Shown here one piece after another: positions 1-12,351 of a stretch of 64,000 nt of DNA; position 1 is the first letter of the stretch; the number at the start of each line of letters is the position of its first letter. The stretch is from Thamnidium elegans. Its lineage: Eukaryota; Mucoromycota; Mucoromycetes; Mucorales; Mucoraceae. The position numbers were made by a program, and so were the translations under genes. The stretch covers positions 1-64,000 of the forward strand of contig JAIXMG010000012.1 of NCBI GenBank assembly GCA_025201345.1, in the 5' to 3' direction. The notes under the pieces are model-generated. The model was not told the origin of the DNA. It saw only the letters and a program-made list of their open reading frames with translations, and ran no database searches.

Positions 1-149
1 ACACCTGATTTCAAGCTTAGTTGATGTTACACGCTTGACATATCTTCTGTTTCAGTAAGAATAAATTGCTAAGCACAAAGGGCATTTTCCTTCTATTATA
101 AAAAGCCAATGCTTATTTTCCCTTTTTTTTTTCCTTTTTTTTTTAAAAA

Positions 150-941
150 ATGATTCTCACTTTAGGAGCTAACGAAATAACAGGGTGGTCCACTGCTACA
201 TTACTCACATCATCCTTCACTTTTATTATAGTAATATGTTATATTTTTATAAACAGCGTATATAAAAGAGGAACCATTAACAGAAGCGCCTTTATTTCAG
301 CGCTATTCTCACTTTGTTCGGTGGCTATTGTTTTTGCGTACGATACCAATACTTATATTAAACTTAATGCGTTATTTGTGTTTCATGGTATTCAATACGC
401 CTTTGCATTCCATACAATGCTCTACGCCTTTTACTGCAATATAGTTCAAGCTAATAGAGAAGATAAAGTTCTGGTCTATATCGGTTATATCTGGATGTTT
501 GTTACTATAGGTGTCTCGTTTGCAGCCACACTTATGACAAACACTATCGAGTGGAACTATTATGATAGTTCATATATGGAGCATATCTATAATGTTGTAG
601 CAATAACAATGCTTTCAAGTTGGGGATTTATTGCAGTTATTATATTACTTTATTTCAGAAACAATCAGCTCTTTAATGAGGACAATGCAACTAGTGTTGT
701 AATCTATATATTTCTTGTTTTAATTCAAGCTATTACTACTACAGTTATTTTGTATGGTTCTTCGAATAGTAATGGTGCACACCCTGCTGTTGTTTTCTTT
801 CTTACTGACGTACCTATGTATATTGCCATCATTATTGCCGCTCATTTTGGCCCTGTTTGGATTGGAGATGAATTGAAGATAAAAAAAGTAAATGGTAATA
901 CAAAGTCTGATGATTTAGAAGCCAATCATGGATCCAACTAA
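150..941 (+). CDS. Uncharacterised seven-helix membrane protein
   Basis: Single-exon frame of 263 residues starting at an ATG just after a T-rich leader. Seven hydrophobic segments can be seen at roughly residues 19-38, 45-63, 74-97, 107-128, 144-167, 181-201 and 214-234, followed by a short, charged, Lys- and Asp-rich tail. There is no cleavable-looking signal peptide. The arrangement of a short outside N-terminus, seven helices and a cytoplasmic tail is what a receptor- or channel-like protein would show, but I recognise no family motif, so receptor function is only a guess. A degraded stretch of membrane-protein-like sequence lies directly downstream (about 1053-1603), which could be a decayed neighbour of similar type. 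The gene itself is intact. Confidence 0.7.
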   Translation: MILTLGANEITGWSTATLLTSSFTFIIVICYIFINSVYKRGTINRSAFISALFSLCSVAIVFAYDTNTYIKLNALFVFHGIQYAFAFHTMLYAFYCNIVQANREDKVLVYIGYIWMFVTIGVSFAATLMTNTIEWNYYDSSYMEHIYNVVAITMLSSWGFIAVIILLYFRNNQLFNEDNATSVVIYIFLVLIQAITTTVILYGSSNSNGAHPAVVFFLTDVPMYIAIIIAAHFGPVWIGDELKIKKVNGNTKSDDLEANHGSN

Positions 942-1052
942 ACGATCGAATAACTCGAATGATACTCATATACTCTTATACTATATATACTTTAACCTAT
1001 CCAACCGAAATACCTTTTTTAATCAATAAAATAATTACGAGCTAGAATATAA

Positions 1053-1157
1053 TTGTATTTGTCTTTAAGGCAACTCGTTCCATACGCTGAATCAATTATT
1101 TTACATGCTGGTTTATTTGTGCTATATACAATTCAAATATTAGAAGCGTTAACCTAT

Positions 1158-1217
<60 letters not shown>

Positions 1218-1603
1218 CGTTTGTCAAACTCACTTCCTCTTTATATTTTATTTAATAACTTCTCTATTTTATTTTTTCTTTTTAAAAAGAAAAATGCTTT
1301 CAAATTTCCAAAATTACGAACTGCTTAACTGAGTAATTCCGCAGTTGATATTATCTATTGTTTTATCGCAGCCGTCATACTATGTTTGTTTACATATGAA
1401 CAGTCTCGATCCTGGATTAGATTCTGTGCATTTATATCAGTATCATCTGCTCTTGTTTTTAGTTGTATCGTTATTGCATATATTGATGGCTCGGACGGCC
1501 CAAATGATACCTTTATTCGTGTTTCACTGAATTCATTACACGTTTAGTTTTTATGTTATAGGCTACATCCTGTACCGTATAATAAAACAAACGTAAGGAA
1601 GAG
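1053..1603 (+). pseudogene. Relic of a multi-pass membrane protein
   Basis: Three open stretches on the + strand look like pieces of one polytopic membrane protein but do not join into an intact gene. Positions 1053-1160 encode one hydrophobic helix and then run into a 58-base T tract. Positions 1329-1547 encode 72 residues with two clear helices and a Ser/Asp-rich loop before a TAG. A short hydrophobic piece follows from about 1561. It could be a second, decayed membrane-protein gene beside the intact one at 150-941, or a real gene whose introns I could not resolve. The weak sequence resemblance to the upstream gene is not enough to call them paralogues. Confidence 0.3.
1160..1217 (+). repeat. 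Poly(T) tract, 58 bases
   Basis: Uninterrupted run of T inside the membrane-protein relic. It reads as polyphenylalanine in one frame, which is an artefact. Confidence 0.95.
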
Positions 1604-1909
1604 GCAAAGTATATGTATTCCTTGTATAACTCTGGATGCGTATACTTGCTGTGTTTTCAATAGTCATTACGGTCAAGATAAAAATGGAATATTGGAGTTC
1701 TGGATTTGACGATACTAGTAGAGGTTTATATGAATCTTTTTCGAAACAAATGTCGTCATCTTTAATACTTCCCATTTTTTGTAGACAAATATCTACGTTA
1801 GTTTTAGTGTATTCGAGGCAAAAAGAAATACATAATGCTTGTTCTTTTGATATATTTTCAACCATAACAAAATTGTCTTGGCCAATTTTTTATTTTGTCT
1901 CAACTTAAT

Positions 1910-2787
1910 TCAAAATTGTCTCACTGAAAATTTTACCGTCCAAATATTTATTCAAAACCCAGTACTTGATTTAATTGCAGTCATGTGTACTACAATCGTT
2001 TTAAATGTTTCGATGGTATTTGTTTGTTACCTGTTGAGTTGCCAATAAAGACGGGGATAGTTATTGCGTGCTGTTATGGTCCTCAGTAGATTTCGGTTCG
2101 TGCAGATGAAGACCTAGAAATGCCTGCAACGTCTATAGCACAATAGAAAGGAATTTCATATTCTTCAATAAATAATAATTTTTTGATTTTCTTCTAGAAA
2201 AAGAATTAAAAGCAGTAAAAAGATGAAGAGTGGTAGCTTTGGTAACGAATATTACCTAGTAACGTTTTTTATCAAAAATAGAATAAAATCGGTTACATCT
2301 TTTTCAATAAAATTGATTCTTCTTATCATGATAGGTTTACGATGTTTCCCGTACAATCCAAAAAGTTTTTTTTTTCTTTGACAAAAAAAAAAAAAAAAAA
2401 AAGAGTTTATTTGGTCTGGTGTAACCTTGATAAAGATAGGAATACAACCAATAAAAAAAAAGCCTTATTTTTTTTATCAGTTCCCAGTTGCGGGACAAAT
2501 TTTCTCGAGAAAAAAGAGTCGACCAAAACTAGTTGAAAGGGACGTCAACTGATTTAAACAAAAGAAAATAGGTACGTGCACGGATGTTATGAAAAAGCAC
2601 TATATCTGGAATAGAATACAAAGCGTGTGTATTTTTATGTAAATGAGTCATGAATTTAAGCTTTTTTTTTTCTAGAAACAAACAAAAAGTGATAGTCACA
2701 AAAAAGCAAGGAAAAAAAAAAGAACTGGTTAAACGATATTCCTCATGCTTTTTTTTTATTACATTTCTGTGAATCTACTTTTATACA
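1910..2787. other. Intergenic stretch, no gene seen
   Basis: AT-rich sequence with short A and T runs. A fragment at about 1990-2050 could encode one more hydrophobic segment, but stops interrupt it on both sides. It probably holds the 5' leader of the GSKIP-domain gene at its right end. Confidence 0.5.
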
Positions 2788-3349
2788 ATGAGACATGGAT
2801 CACTTAGTGCTGAATTAGATGCCATTACACGTGAATTTGATTATGGTATCGTTCCTGGATCAGCTACAGTATTTGTAAAAGATGAACAGAATGGAATGGG
2901 ACGATTAGATCTTACACTATTAGAAGGAGTTATGATTGTACTAGAAGTAACTGATCAAGGATATAAGGTATATTTAAAGAGAGAGAGAGAGAGAGAGAGA
3001 GAGACTATAAAAATATATTTTGGTTCTCAACTTGAATTAGGTTACATCGTGTTCACCACTTTGTAATGTAGATCCCGCGCTTTCAACAGCCCAAATAGTT
3101 CAAGCTCATATTGAAGCACCTTTTGAAAGTATGGAGAATTTATTAATGACTATATCGCCCATGTTTCGTGATAGGTTTCAACAGGCGTTATATGATAAGC
3201 TTCAGAGCGTACAAACACAACAACAGTTAGTAGAGAATGAGCAAACGCCATCGACATCATTGTTTGATAATACAACACATATTCATGATTCAAATCATGA
3301 TAATACCAGTAATAACCCTTTTGATGAATTGAATAATTGGATGAATTAA
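2788..3349 (+). CDS. GSKIP-domain protein
   Basis: Two exons, 2788-2967 and 3041-3349, give 162 residues. The intron is 73 bases and contains a (GA)n microsatellite. The acceptor at 3039-3040 was chosen because only it keeps phase with the conserved C-terminal half. The exon 2 segment with the SMENLL..ISPMFRDRF..AL pattern matches the most conserved part of animal GSKIP, where an ETVYSLLDTLSP-type helix is followed by a short helix. Exon 1 supplies the preceding sheet-forming part. In animals GSKIP binds GSK3-beta and the PKA regulatory subunit. In fungi the domain also occurs in small uncharacterised proteins, so a kinase-scaffold role here is inference. The last 40 residues are Asn/Thr-rich and probably disordered. 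Confidence 0.7.
2980..3004 (+). repeat. (GA)n microsatellite in an intron
   Basis: About 12 GA units inside the intron of the GSKIP-domain gene. Reading through it produces a spurious Arg-Glu repeat. Confidence 0.9.
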
Positions 3350-3777
3350 TTAACTAGTAGAGATTACCCCTCCCTGCCCATTTGGGCAGTCTCTTAAAGT
3401 AAACATTCTTTAAAAATATATATATATATCTTTTAAAAAAACTAATTACATATTTTTAAAGACAAAGTCATTTATAAGTACAGACTATATTGTTTGCATT
3501 TCATTTATGACATGGAAAACTTTGAATAAACCAAAAATGTTTTGATTGGATAGAGTAGGCACTCCAAGAACTTTTTTTATAATGAAAAAAGGGGGGAAAA
3601 AGGGATTGTAAATATATATATATAAAGAGTGTATATGTGGGGAAAAGGGTGGGAGTGAGGGTAGTGATAATATGAATGGGGGGTAATACTAAATTATTAA
3701 GCGGTATCGATACAATAAAAAAAAAAAAAAAAAAAAGTAACGTATGATTTTTTTTTTTTAAAAAAAAGGAGATGTTT
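3350..3777. other. Convergent 3' regions, no gene seen
   Basis: Sequence between the convergent GSKIP-domain and Avt1-like genes. It contains TA runs at 3419-3430 and 3613-3624 and an A tract of about 18 bases near 3719-3736 followed closely by a T tract. It is probably 3' untranslated sequence of both genes. Confidence 0.6.
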
Positions 3778-5862
3778 TTAAATGATACTGCGAAGTGTAC
3801 CAGAAATAGCCATAAAAGCAGCGATTGTAATTAAAATATAGGTAGAAATGATCTCAAATCTTGATAAAGTATGACCAAACAATTTGAGATGACACATCAT
3901 TGGGAAGATACCTGAAATGACAAAAGAAAACAAGGCACCAAGTAAAGACATTAATTGATCGAAATTGGGTACCAAATAAGCAAGTAAGACGATAAAAGCG
4001 GAGGTAAAGATAACACCAAGAGTCATTACCATTGGTTTTCTATAACTCGATCTTGAAAACCAATCTTCAATAGTCTGATTATTAGATAACCCGATTTGCC
4101 AACTGAGTACGACTGGATTTAAGGTTAAACCGTACTTTGCGATGGGATTTAAAGCAATTAACCAAACAGCAAGACGATTTAACATTTGATTGTATTCAGG
4201 AACTAATACAATATTTTGTGTAATCTAGTAGTAAAATGATTAATAGATGTAGATTGATATAATATGCAGTAGTATAAAGTTTTGTATACATCTCATGTAC
4301 GACACGCTTATTTCCCACCCCTAAATACAACTCTTTCTCACACTAATGATTATTTATTATATATTTACCTCTTGCATTGTATTTGATCCAAACATAGCAT
4401 AACCACACGCAGCAATAGTCATATAAACAAGAACAGTAACTAAATAAGTATAGTTTACCATCTCATTATATCGTTTAGGAGATTTCATGTCCCGGTAAAT
4501 TGTAGGGAATACAGCGTGTCCTGCAAAGCCAGCCATGATTAAACCAAAACTCATTGGAACGGTCATCCAATCTTGAGGAAGAATAGAGGTATCCTGTAAG
4601 AAATTTAGAACGTGAGCAAAAAAAAATTAAAGTAATTACTATATATGGTAAGGTATAAAAGCAACTTACAGCCATTTCATGTAAACTTCCAGGGGCAGTA
4701 GGTTTAGATAAACCATCATAAATAATTACAAATAATAAACTAAATACACTAAGTATACCTAATAAACTTGTATAGGATAAGTGACGAACGGGGATAAATA
4801 ATGTTGGCGTCAAAATAAAAAAGGAAATTACACGAATCAAAATGGGATCATGACCAGGAAATAAAGAATCAATTCCATCGCTTAATAAGACAACCAGTGC
4901 AACACTAAAATAAAGTTTAGATCTCCTACTATAAAAAAAAAACCTTCCTTATTTTATTTTACCTGCAAGTGATTAACTCTGTCAAAAAGAGAACAGAGAT
5001 AAATACTCTACCACGGATACCAAATGCAAAAGAACCCATATCACCATAGGTTCTTGATTCTGGATCAGCATTTAAACATTTAGCTAATAATTTAGCAGTG
5101 TAATTTGTAAGACCAAAACAAAACACAAAAACAAACAAGCCAATTGCCCAACCAGCGCACTAATAATAATAATCTTATAGTGAGTTTAGATGAAAATATA
5201 AAATCTAAAATCTTACTTTGAACCCTAATGGTAATGCCAAAATACCAACACCAATCAATATATTAATGGAGTTAAATATACTTTGCGTAAATGATGATTT
5301 AGCGTGTGTTTCATGTGGATAATTATCTGCTACTGTCATCACACTACCACATGTACTCACTTTTTGAAGTGATGGGAATAGCGGTGTTCTTTCATGAATT
5401 GTACCTTCCGAGTTACGTCTTGAAATGGATTGTGTGTACCTTTTTTATGAGTTTTAGTATATTTGGTAAGAGTAGTACATGACAAAAAGATTTTTTTTTT
5501 TTGTAGTAGTACAGTTTTATTGTTCCAACATCTCATATTTTAGTATTTATTAGCTTACCTTGGTAAATAACTTGAATAGACAGAAGCATTATCATCTTCA
5601 TCATCAGTCTAAAGTAATATAATTAGAGATCATATAAACAAAAATAAATTATGTATAATATTACCATTCCACCTTCTGATACAACAACGTTTTCAGCCAT
5701 GTGCATTAATGAAGCTCTGGAATAAGATCCAACAAAAGATCCAATACGACTCTTAAAAGAGCTACTGAGTTCAGTAGTATCTTCATATTCATCCTGACTA
5801 TTACTTGTAGTCGCTCTATGCGAAGGATGAAGGTTTGGAATATGCAATTCTTTATCAGACAT
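3778..5862 (-). CDS. Avt1-like vacuolar amino-acid transporter
   Basis: Seven exons on the minus strand: 5862-5665, 5608-5559, 5439-5217, 5159-4963, 4904-4670, 4593-4369 and 4224-3778. They splice in frame to about 524 residues. The protein belongs to the Aa_trans family (AVT / SLC32-SLC36): after a roughly 140-residue hydrophilic N-terminus it has about eleven hydrophobic helices, beginning with an INSINILIGVGILALP segment, the usual first helix of this family. Yeast Avt1 loads neutral amino acids into the vacuole by proton exchange. The Ser-rich N-terminus, with an RIGSFVGSY stretch near residue 40, fits vacuolar members. Substrate and direction are inference. Intron 2 ends in an A run immediately before AG. 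A second Aa_trans gene lies at 26170-28018. Confidence 0.85.
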
Positions 5863-6001
5863 TTGTAAATATATATAAATACGTATATTAAATAAAAAAA
5901 GAAAGAAAAAAAAAGAAAAAGTAAAAAAAAAAACTGGTATTTATAAGTCTTTTTTTTTTCAAATTGCTTGATTTGGATACGGAGTGGTAAAAAAAAAATA
6001 T

Positions 6002-6196
6002 TTATAGGGATTGTTCTGCAAGAGCTCTTAAAGATTGATTAATCTGTTCTTTTACGGATTCTATTATAAAAGGGTTAGTTACCAATCGTTATATAACATT
6101 TAAACTGTAAAAAAAACTCACCCATTTCTTTAACGGCATCTTCATATTCTTGATTTGCAATTCGATTCTCTTCTTCTAGTGACCTTAAAATATCAA

Positions 6197-6269
<73 letters not shown>

Positions 6270-6775
6270 AATCACAAATAAGAAAAACATGTATTTTGTT
6301 TTAACCCTTAAATATGTAAGTTACCTGCTCATCCTCGGTTTGATCTATGCCAGGTAATACTTCTATTAATGCATCAATTTCTTTAGCCTTTTTAACTAAA
6401 TCTGTAGCCAATTCACGCATATTCTCTATATTCATTACATAAAAGATATTATTTTCAGTGCAACCCTTCCATTGTGTCCATTTTTATACCTTGAAATACT
6501 TGGGGTTCGTCCGCTTGTACTATGTAAATAATTAATATATATGTAAGTAGAGTCTAGACAACTTTTTTTTTTATAGTTACTTTTAGGTTGAGCCACAGGT
6601 ATGTCTTTATTTAATTCTGCCATGCCTGATTTCTCGTGTACATAGTATATACTATTTGTAAACATTCTTGCCATCTAATTAAAACTTGTATAAGTACAAC
6701 AATAAAGTTTGCTTTATAGTTTTTTGAGGTACTTGCTGCGTCAATAGCATCTTGTAACTGTGTTAATCTATCCAT
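6002..6775 (-). CDS. MED21: Mediator complex subunit 21
   Basis: Six small exons splice to about 150 residues. Exon 1 (6775-6737) encodes MDRLTQLQDAIDA, the diagnostic Med21 N-terminus. Later exons give the MFTNSIYYVHEKS segment, a PQVFQ linker, the coiled-coil LVKKAKEIDALIEVLPGI and the final coiled coil ending in LRALAEQSL. Med21 (yeast Srb7) pairs with Med7 in the middle module of Mediator and connects activators to RNA polymerase II. The first intron (6736-6675) only keeps frame with a GC-AG boundary whose donor reads GCAAGT. The fourth intron contains 69 consecutive A on the coding strand, running up to the acceptor G. The gene is divergent from the PP1 gene. Confidence 0.85.
6199..6267 (+). 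repeat. Poly(T)/poly(A) tract, 69 bases, in MED21 intron
   Basis: Longest homopolymer in the window. On the coding (minus) strand it is poly(A) ending directly in the acceptor G of MED21 intron 4, where a pyrimidine tract would normally sit. Confidence 0.95.
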
Positions 6776-7548
6776 AAAAGAAATAAAAGGTTTATTCTTT
6801 TTTTGGTGCTTACAAAAAAATAAGAGAGAGAGGCCGTGACTGCATTAATATGACCACGATTTTTTTTTTTTTTTTTTTTTTTTTTGCTCTTGTAGCTTTT
6901 TTCTATTTTTTCCTTTATATATCTTTTTTCCAATAAGTCTTTTTGCTTCTATTTTTTTTTATATTTTATTTTTTTTATATTTAAGAATTTAAAAGTTAAC
7001 ATATAATTGCCATCTAAACTGTTATTTATTTTATTACAAACCGAATAGAACAAAAAAAAAAACCCTTATACAGAAACAAATTTGTAAGTGTTTTTCCCTT
7101 TTTTTTTTCCTAACTACGCAACCCCTTGTGTAAAAAAAAATATATGAAAAAAAAGTAATGGGGTTTTATTTTTGAAAACCAAAAAAAAAAAAATTACTTT
7201 TTTTAAAAAAGAGAGAGAGATGAAAAAAGCTTAGATTCAACAACTACTGGATGAGTGTCTTTTTTTTTTGACAACTCTTTTATTTTTTATTTTTTTTTTT
7301 GCCCTTTTTATTTTTTAAAAAAAAAAAACTTTCTCGAGGGATTAAAATATAAATGGAAACACAGCAACTTTGTTGATCACTAGCTTGGATGGTACTACAA
7401 GATGGTTTCAATCAACTCAAACCCAAATTAGACAACTCTTTCTTTTTGCGAACATATGAACGCGTTACCACATACACACAAGGGGAGACCGAATAAAATA
7501 GACGGATATTGACCTTCTTTTTCTCTTTTTCTGTTCACTTGTAGAAAT
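6776..7548. other. Divergent promoter region MED21 / PP1
   Basis: Gene-free spacer of 773 bases between two divergent housekeeping genes. It is dominated by A and T tracts (for example T runs near 6862-6885 and 7259-7269) and mixed AAAT stretches. No specific factor site could be assigned by eye. Confidence 0.6.
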
Positions 7549-8710
<1,162 letters not shown>

Positions 8711-8914
8711 ATAACTTTTTTTCCCTTTTTTTTTCTCCCCCCTCTCTCGCTGCATAATTTTTTTTTTCTCTTCTCTCCCTTTTTCTATCTCTCTATCTCT
8801 CTCTTTTTGTCCCTTTTTTTTTTAATATATAAAAAAAAATTGTATAACCAAAAAAAAAGTCTTTATTATTATTATCATTAAATACAAATTAAATTACAAC
8901 GCCCTTCTTTTTTC

Positions 8915-11038
8915 TTAGATCTTCATCCATTTAGCATTATATTTCTTTACGATAGTCTTGGCTTCGTCCACGTGTCCGTGTTCGACCAAAATCATGACTA
9001 CACCACGAATAGCAGACTCAAGAGCAGCAGAGATCCAAGCATGTTTGATATCTGTATGTTCACCGACAAATACAAGGCCTTGATTCATCTTAAAGTAAGA
9101 AGGCATATACAATTTATGTTGACCAGGTTGAGCTTCAGCCCAAGCACCAGCTTGAAAATGATCCAAGGACCAACACCGTCTATTGTATTTACCAGTATAA
9201 TGTTTCTTGACCAAGTCACCGTGAAGTTCAGTAAAATCTTCCAAGACACGACCGATATGGTCCTCTTCTGTCATGGCAGCAAAATCTTGAGCTCTAATAC
9301 TGTTGGAATAACTTGCCAAGACAACACCGTTACCAGTGGAATTAATATTGTTGGAAGGGTAACAAATATCTCCCGATAGCAAATCAGTGGTATCACAACC
9401 GCCTTGAATAGGACGGTCCAAGTGCTCCCAGAAACGAGTCTTGAACTCAAGCGCGACCTTACAAGCAGGCAGATATTTGATTCCTTGAATGGCTTCACTT
9501 AAGATATAATCAAGTTTAGGAAGGTGCCAGCCACGTACAACACTAAATGGAGCAGAGACAATCACATTATCGAATTTCTTGCTCTCGTATTTGGTATCAT
9601 AGGGAGATTTCTTCCATTGGACAGAGACCTTGTTCTTTTTAAATTCGAGTTTGCTGACCTTGACACCAAACGTAACTTTTTTTCCGACAATAGGTTCAAA
9701 GGCGTTGGCAATACGATTCAATCCACCTTGAACAGTTCTCCAATTGGTGGAGCGGCCAAATGTAAAAGTCTCATACATATTGCTCCAGATGTTACCGGAT
9801 GAAAGACCAGTGGCATAATTGGTGGCGTTTAAACTTAAACCCATCTTGTTATGTAACCAAGCCCATTCAGACCAATCATCGTAACCTTCTTCAATGGCCT
9901 TTGCGTGAGCGGCGTAAAGATCGGAGCCCATGAGTTTAAACCATTCGTCCGTATTGAATTGAGAAGTGGCAGCCTCTACTTGGCTGGAGAGCGCAGAAAG
10001 ACCGTCAGTAGGCACCAAGTTTGCGTTTGCACGGACTTGACCGACAGTTGGGATTTTTCCGTTAGCGAGACGATACCCGTTCTTGTAGTACAAGTTACTA
10101 TAAAAAAAAATTAGTTTTTATGTTATTTTTATATTTGTGTAAACTTACTTATCACCACTTTGGTACCACTTTATAAATTCGACATGAAGTGGTTTCTTGT
10201 TAATTGAATTAAGCTCATCGACCAATTGGAATACGATCTGATGATCAGTAATAGGAAGGGTTTTTTCTTTGTAGTCAAATTCTATAGGGAATCGCATTGG
10301 GCCCATCTCTTGGTAGGCTGTACCTGAATTACCAAAGTAAGTAGTATGAACTCGACTATGTAAGATAAAATTAGTTTAATTTTTTTTTTTTTTGACAACT
10401 TTTTTTTTTCTTCTCTTACCCGCCAAGCCTATCGTTTGCTTCCAAAATTTCATAGTTATGAAAACCAGCTTGATCTAACAAGAAGCCACTAAATAAACCG
10501 GACATACCAGCACCGATAATACCAATTTCTAAGAGGGAAAAAATATAACTGTTAGCTCTTGTTTACATATATATGCGGGAGAGAGAAAAAAAAACTTACT
10601 TTTGTTCTTGCTAGAGGCTGCAGCACGCTTAAGCACCTTTTTATTGTTATGATAATCTACAGCATCAAAGTACATATCACTAAATTCAGGATGACCTCTC
10701 TTAGAAAAGGACTTCAAAACCACGTACTGTTCACTTTGAGCAACCAATTGACCAGATGCATCTTTCGCAAGTAAACAACCCGTTTCGGCATCATATGGTA
10801 CATACCAAGCTAACTTTTGAGACCGGTTGCTGACTTGGCCAATTGAGTGCATAGAAGTACCATCTTCGCAGGAACCAAACCAAATAGTGCCTTCAAAGAA
10901 TTGTGATCCGTAATCAATATAGACATTGGTTAAAGAATCCGACTTGAGAGAGGTTTTGATAGATAGTTTAATGTCTGAAGTAGGGGCAGCAAGTGCTTGT
11001 AAGGCTGCAGTAGCTAATAGAAACAAGGAAGTTTTCAT
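8915..11038 (-). CDS. Secreted FAD-dependent amine oxidase
   Basis: Four exons (11038-10600, 10528-10420, 10355-10149, 10097-8915) give about 645 residues. A signal peptide (MKTSLFLLATAALQALA) is followed by a roughly 125-residue module with two Cys that I do not recognise. The Rossmann dinucleotide-binding motif IGIIGAGMSG starts near residue 148, then EILEANDRLGGRVHT. The C-terminal part ends in the FVGEHTD...SAALESAIRG segment, the usual FAD-contacting end of monoamine / L-amino-acid oxidases. The family oxidises amines or amino acids to imines, giving ammonia and hydrogen peroxide. The signal peptide points to secretion or the wall. The exact substrate is unknown. The extra N-terminal module is the odd feature. 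Confidence 0.85.
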
Positions 11039-12351
11039 TTTATTTTTCTTTTGAGAGGGTGTTTTGTAAAGAAAAAGTTAAAAATGTAGAAGATAAAAAA
11101 AAAAAAAGATAAAAAAACCTCCCTTTTATATACACATGTAAATTTCAAGAATCGGGGCTGTCTACGCATATCGTATATGTTGTTGTGTACTTTAATGAGC
11201 TCTAATCGTATATGTACTTTCTTTTTTCCGTTTTTTTTTTTTTTTTTTCTTACGCTTAGTGGTTTATTGCTTTCCTTATCACTTTTTTCTGATAATATAT
11301 AGATACTTTATCCTATCTTTTTGTGACACATTATTAACTCTCACTCTCTCACTTTTATATTATAATAAAGTCTTTTTTATTATTAAAGTAGACATGTAAT
11401 TTCTTTCTGGAGAGGGAAGGAATAGGTTAAACGGTTGTCAAGTTTTATGGCATAGAGGAGATACCTTGAAAAAGTAAATGCATTATGCGAGTTATTTCGA
11501 TCACAGAAAGTTTTGTGTTTTTCCCCTTGGTGTGATGTGGTACCAAGATTGTGTCTTGTCTATCTTATCGAGAGTGGAATTTTTCTGCAATTTTGTTATT
11601 GTGGCACGGTACAAACATAGGTTTCTAAGTTTAGATCATTGCATAGTTTATATGAGAGAAACGATATTAAAGCTTTGGGATTGTCTATTTGTTTCTTCTC
11701 CCCCTTGCATTGTATTAAAGGGAAACTGTATACAAAGTAACCTTATACGTCTTATTAAAATACTATGATATCTAGATTAAATAGATATTATATTTTCTTT
11801 ATTTTACGAGATAAACCGTTTATCTATTTCTCAAGCGTTATAATAATTAATGTAACCGAGATATTTTTTTTTTTCGTCATCTTACGAGACTTATCTTTGT
11901 GTATAATGAATGAGTCACGTTCAGCTAGTACAAAATAATATGTATGCAATTAGTAACAGTACTCATATGGTACTGCAGATATATACATATGTAGCATCGT
12001 ACAATTCTTTCCAATAGGTGCCCTATAAGTCTTCGTTTTTTTTAAGAGTTTAATTTTGTAAAATCTTGTTTTTGACAGATGCTTAGTCATACATCTTCAA
12101 AAAAAAACAGAGTGTAGTTTAAGGATAGCAGATTTTTATATCCGTGAAAAGCTTAATAAAGGAAATATATAAAAAAAATGCCTTGTAAAGTAGAAACTAA
12201 ATGGCTTTTATTATTGCAGTGTATTTCGAGAGTTAACTGACCTTTAATAAAATATGCAATGTTCCAAACTTGTGTTTAACTACAACTTTTATTTTTATAC
12301 GTGTGTAACTAATTATTTGTGAAAAATGCATGAAATTATTCTTTAACGTTA
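11039..12351. other. Intergenic, no convincing gene
   Basis: Holds the promoter of the amine oxidase at its left and the 3' end of the multicopper oxidase at its right. A 96-residue open frame at 11478-11768 shows no family pattern and no splice context, so I do not call it. Confidence 0.5.

Noticed and set aside
11478..11768. 96-residue + frame between amine oxidase and multicopper oxidase
   Set aside because: No family pattern, no leader or splice context, AT-driven composition.
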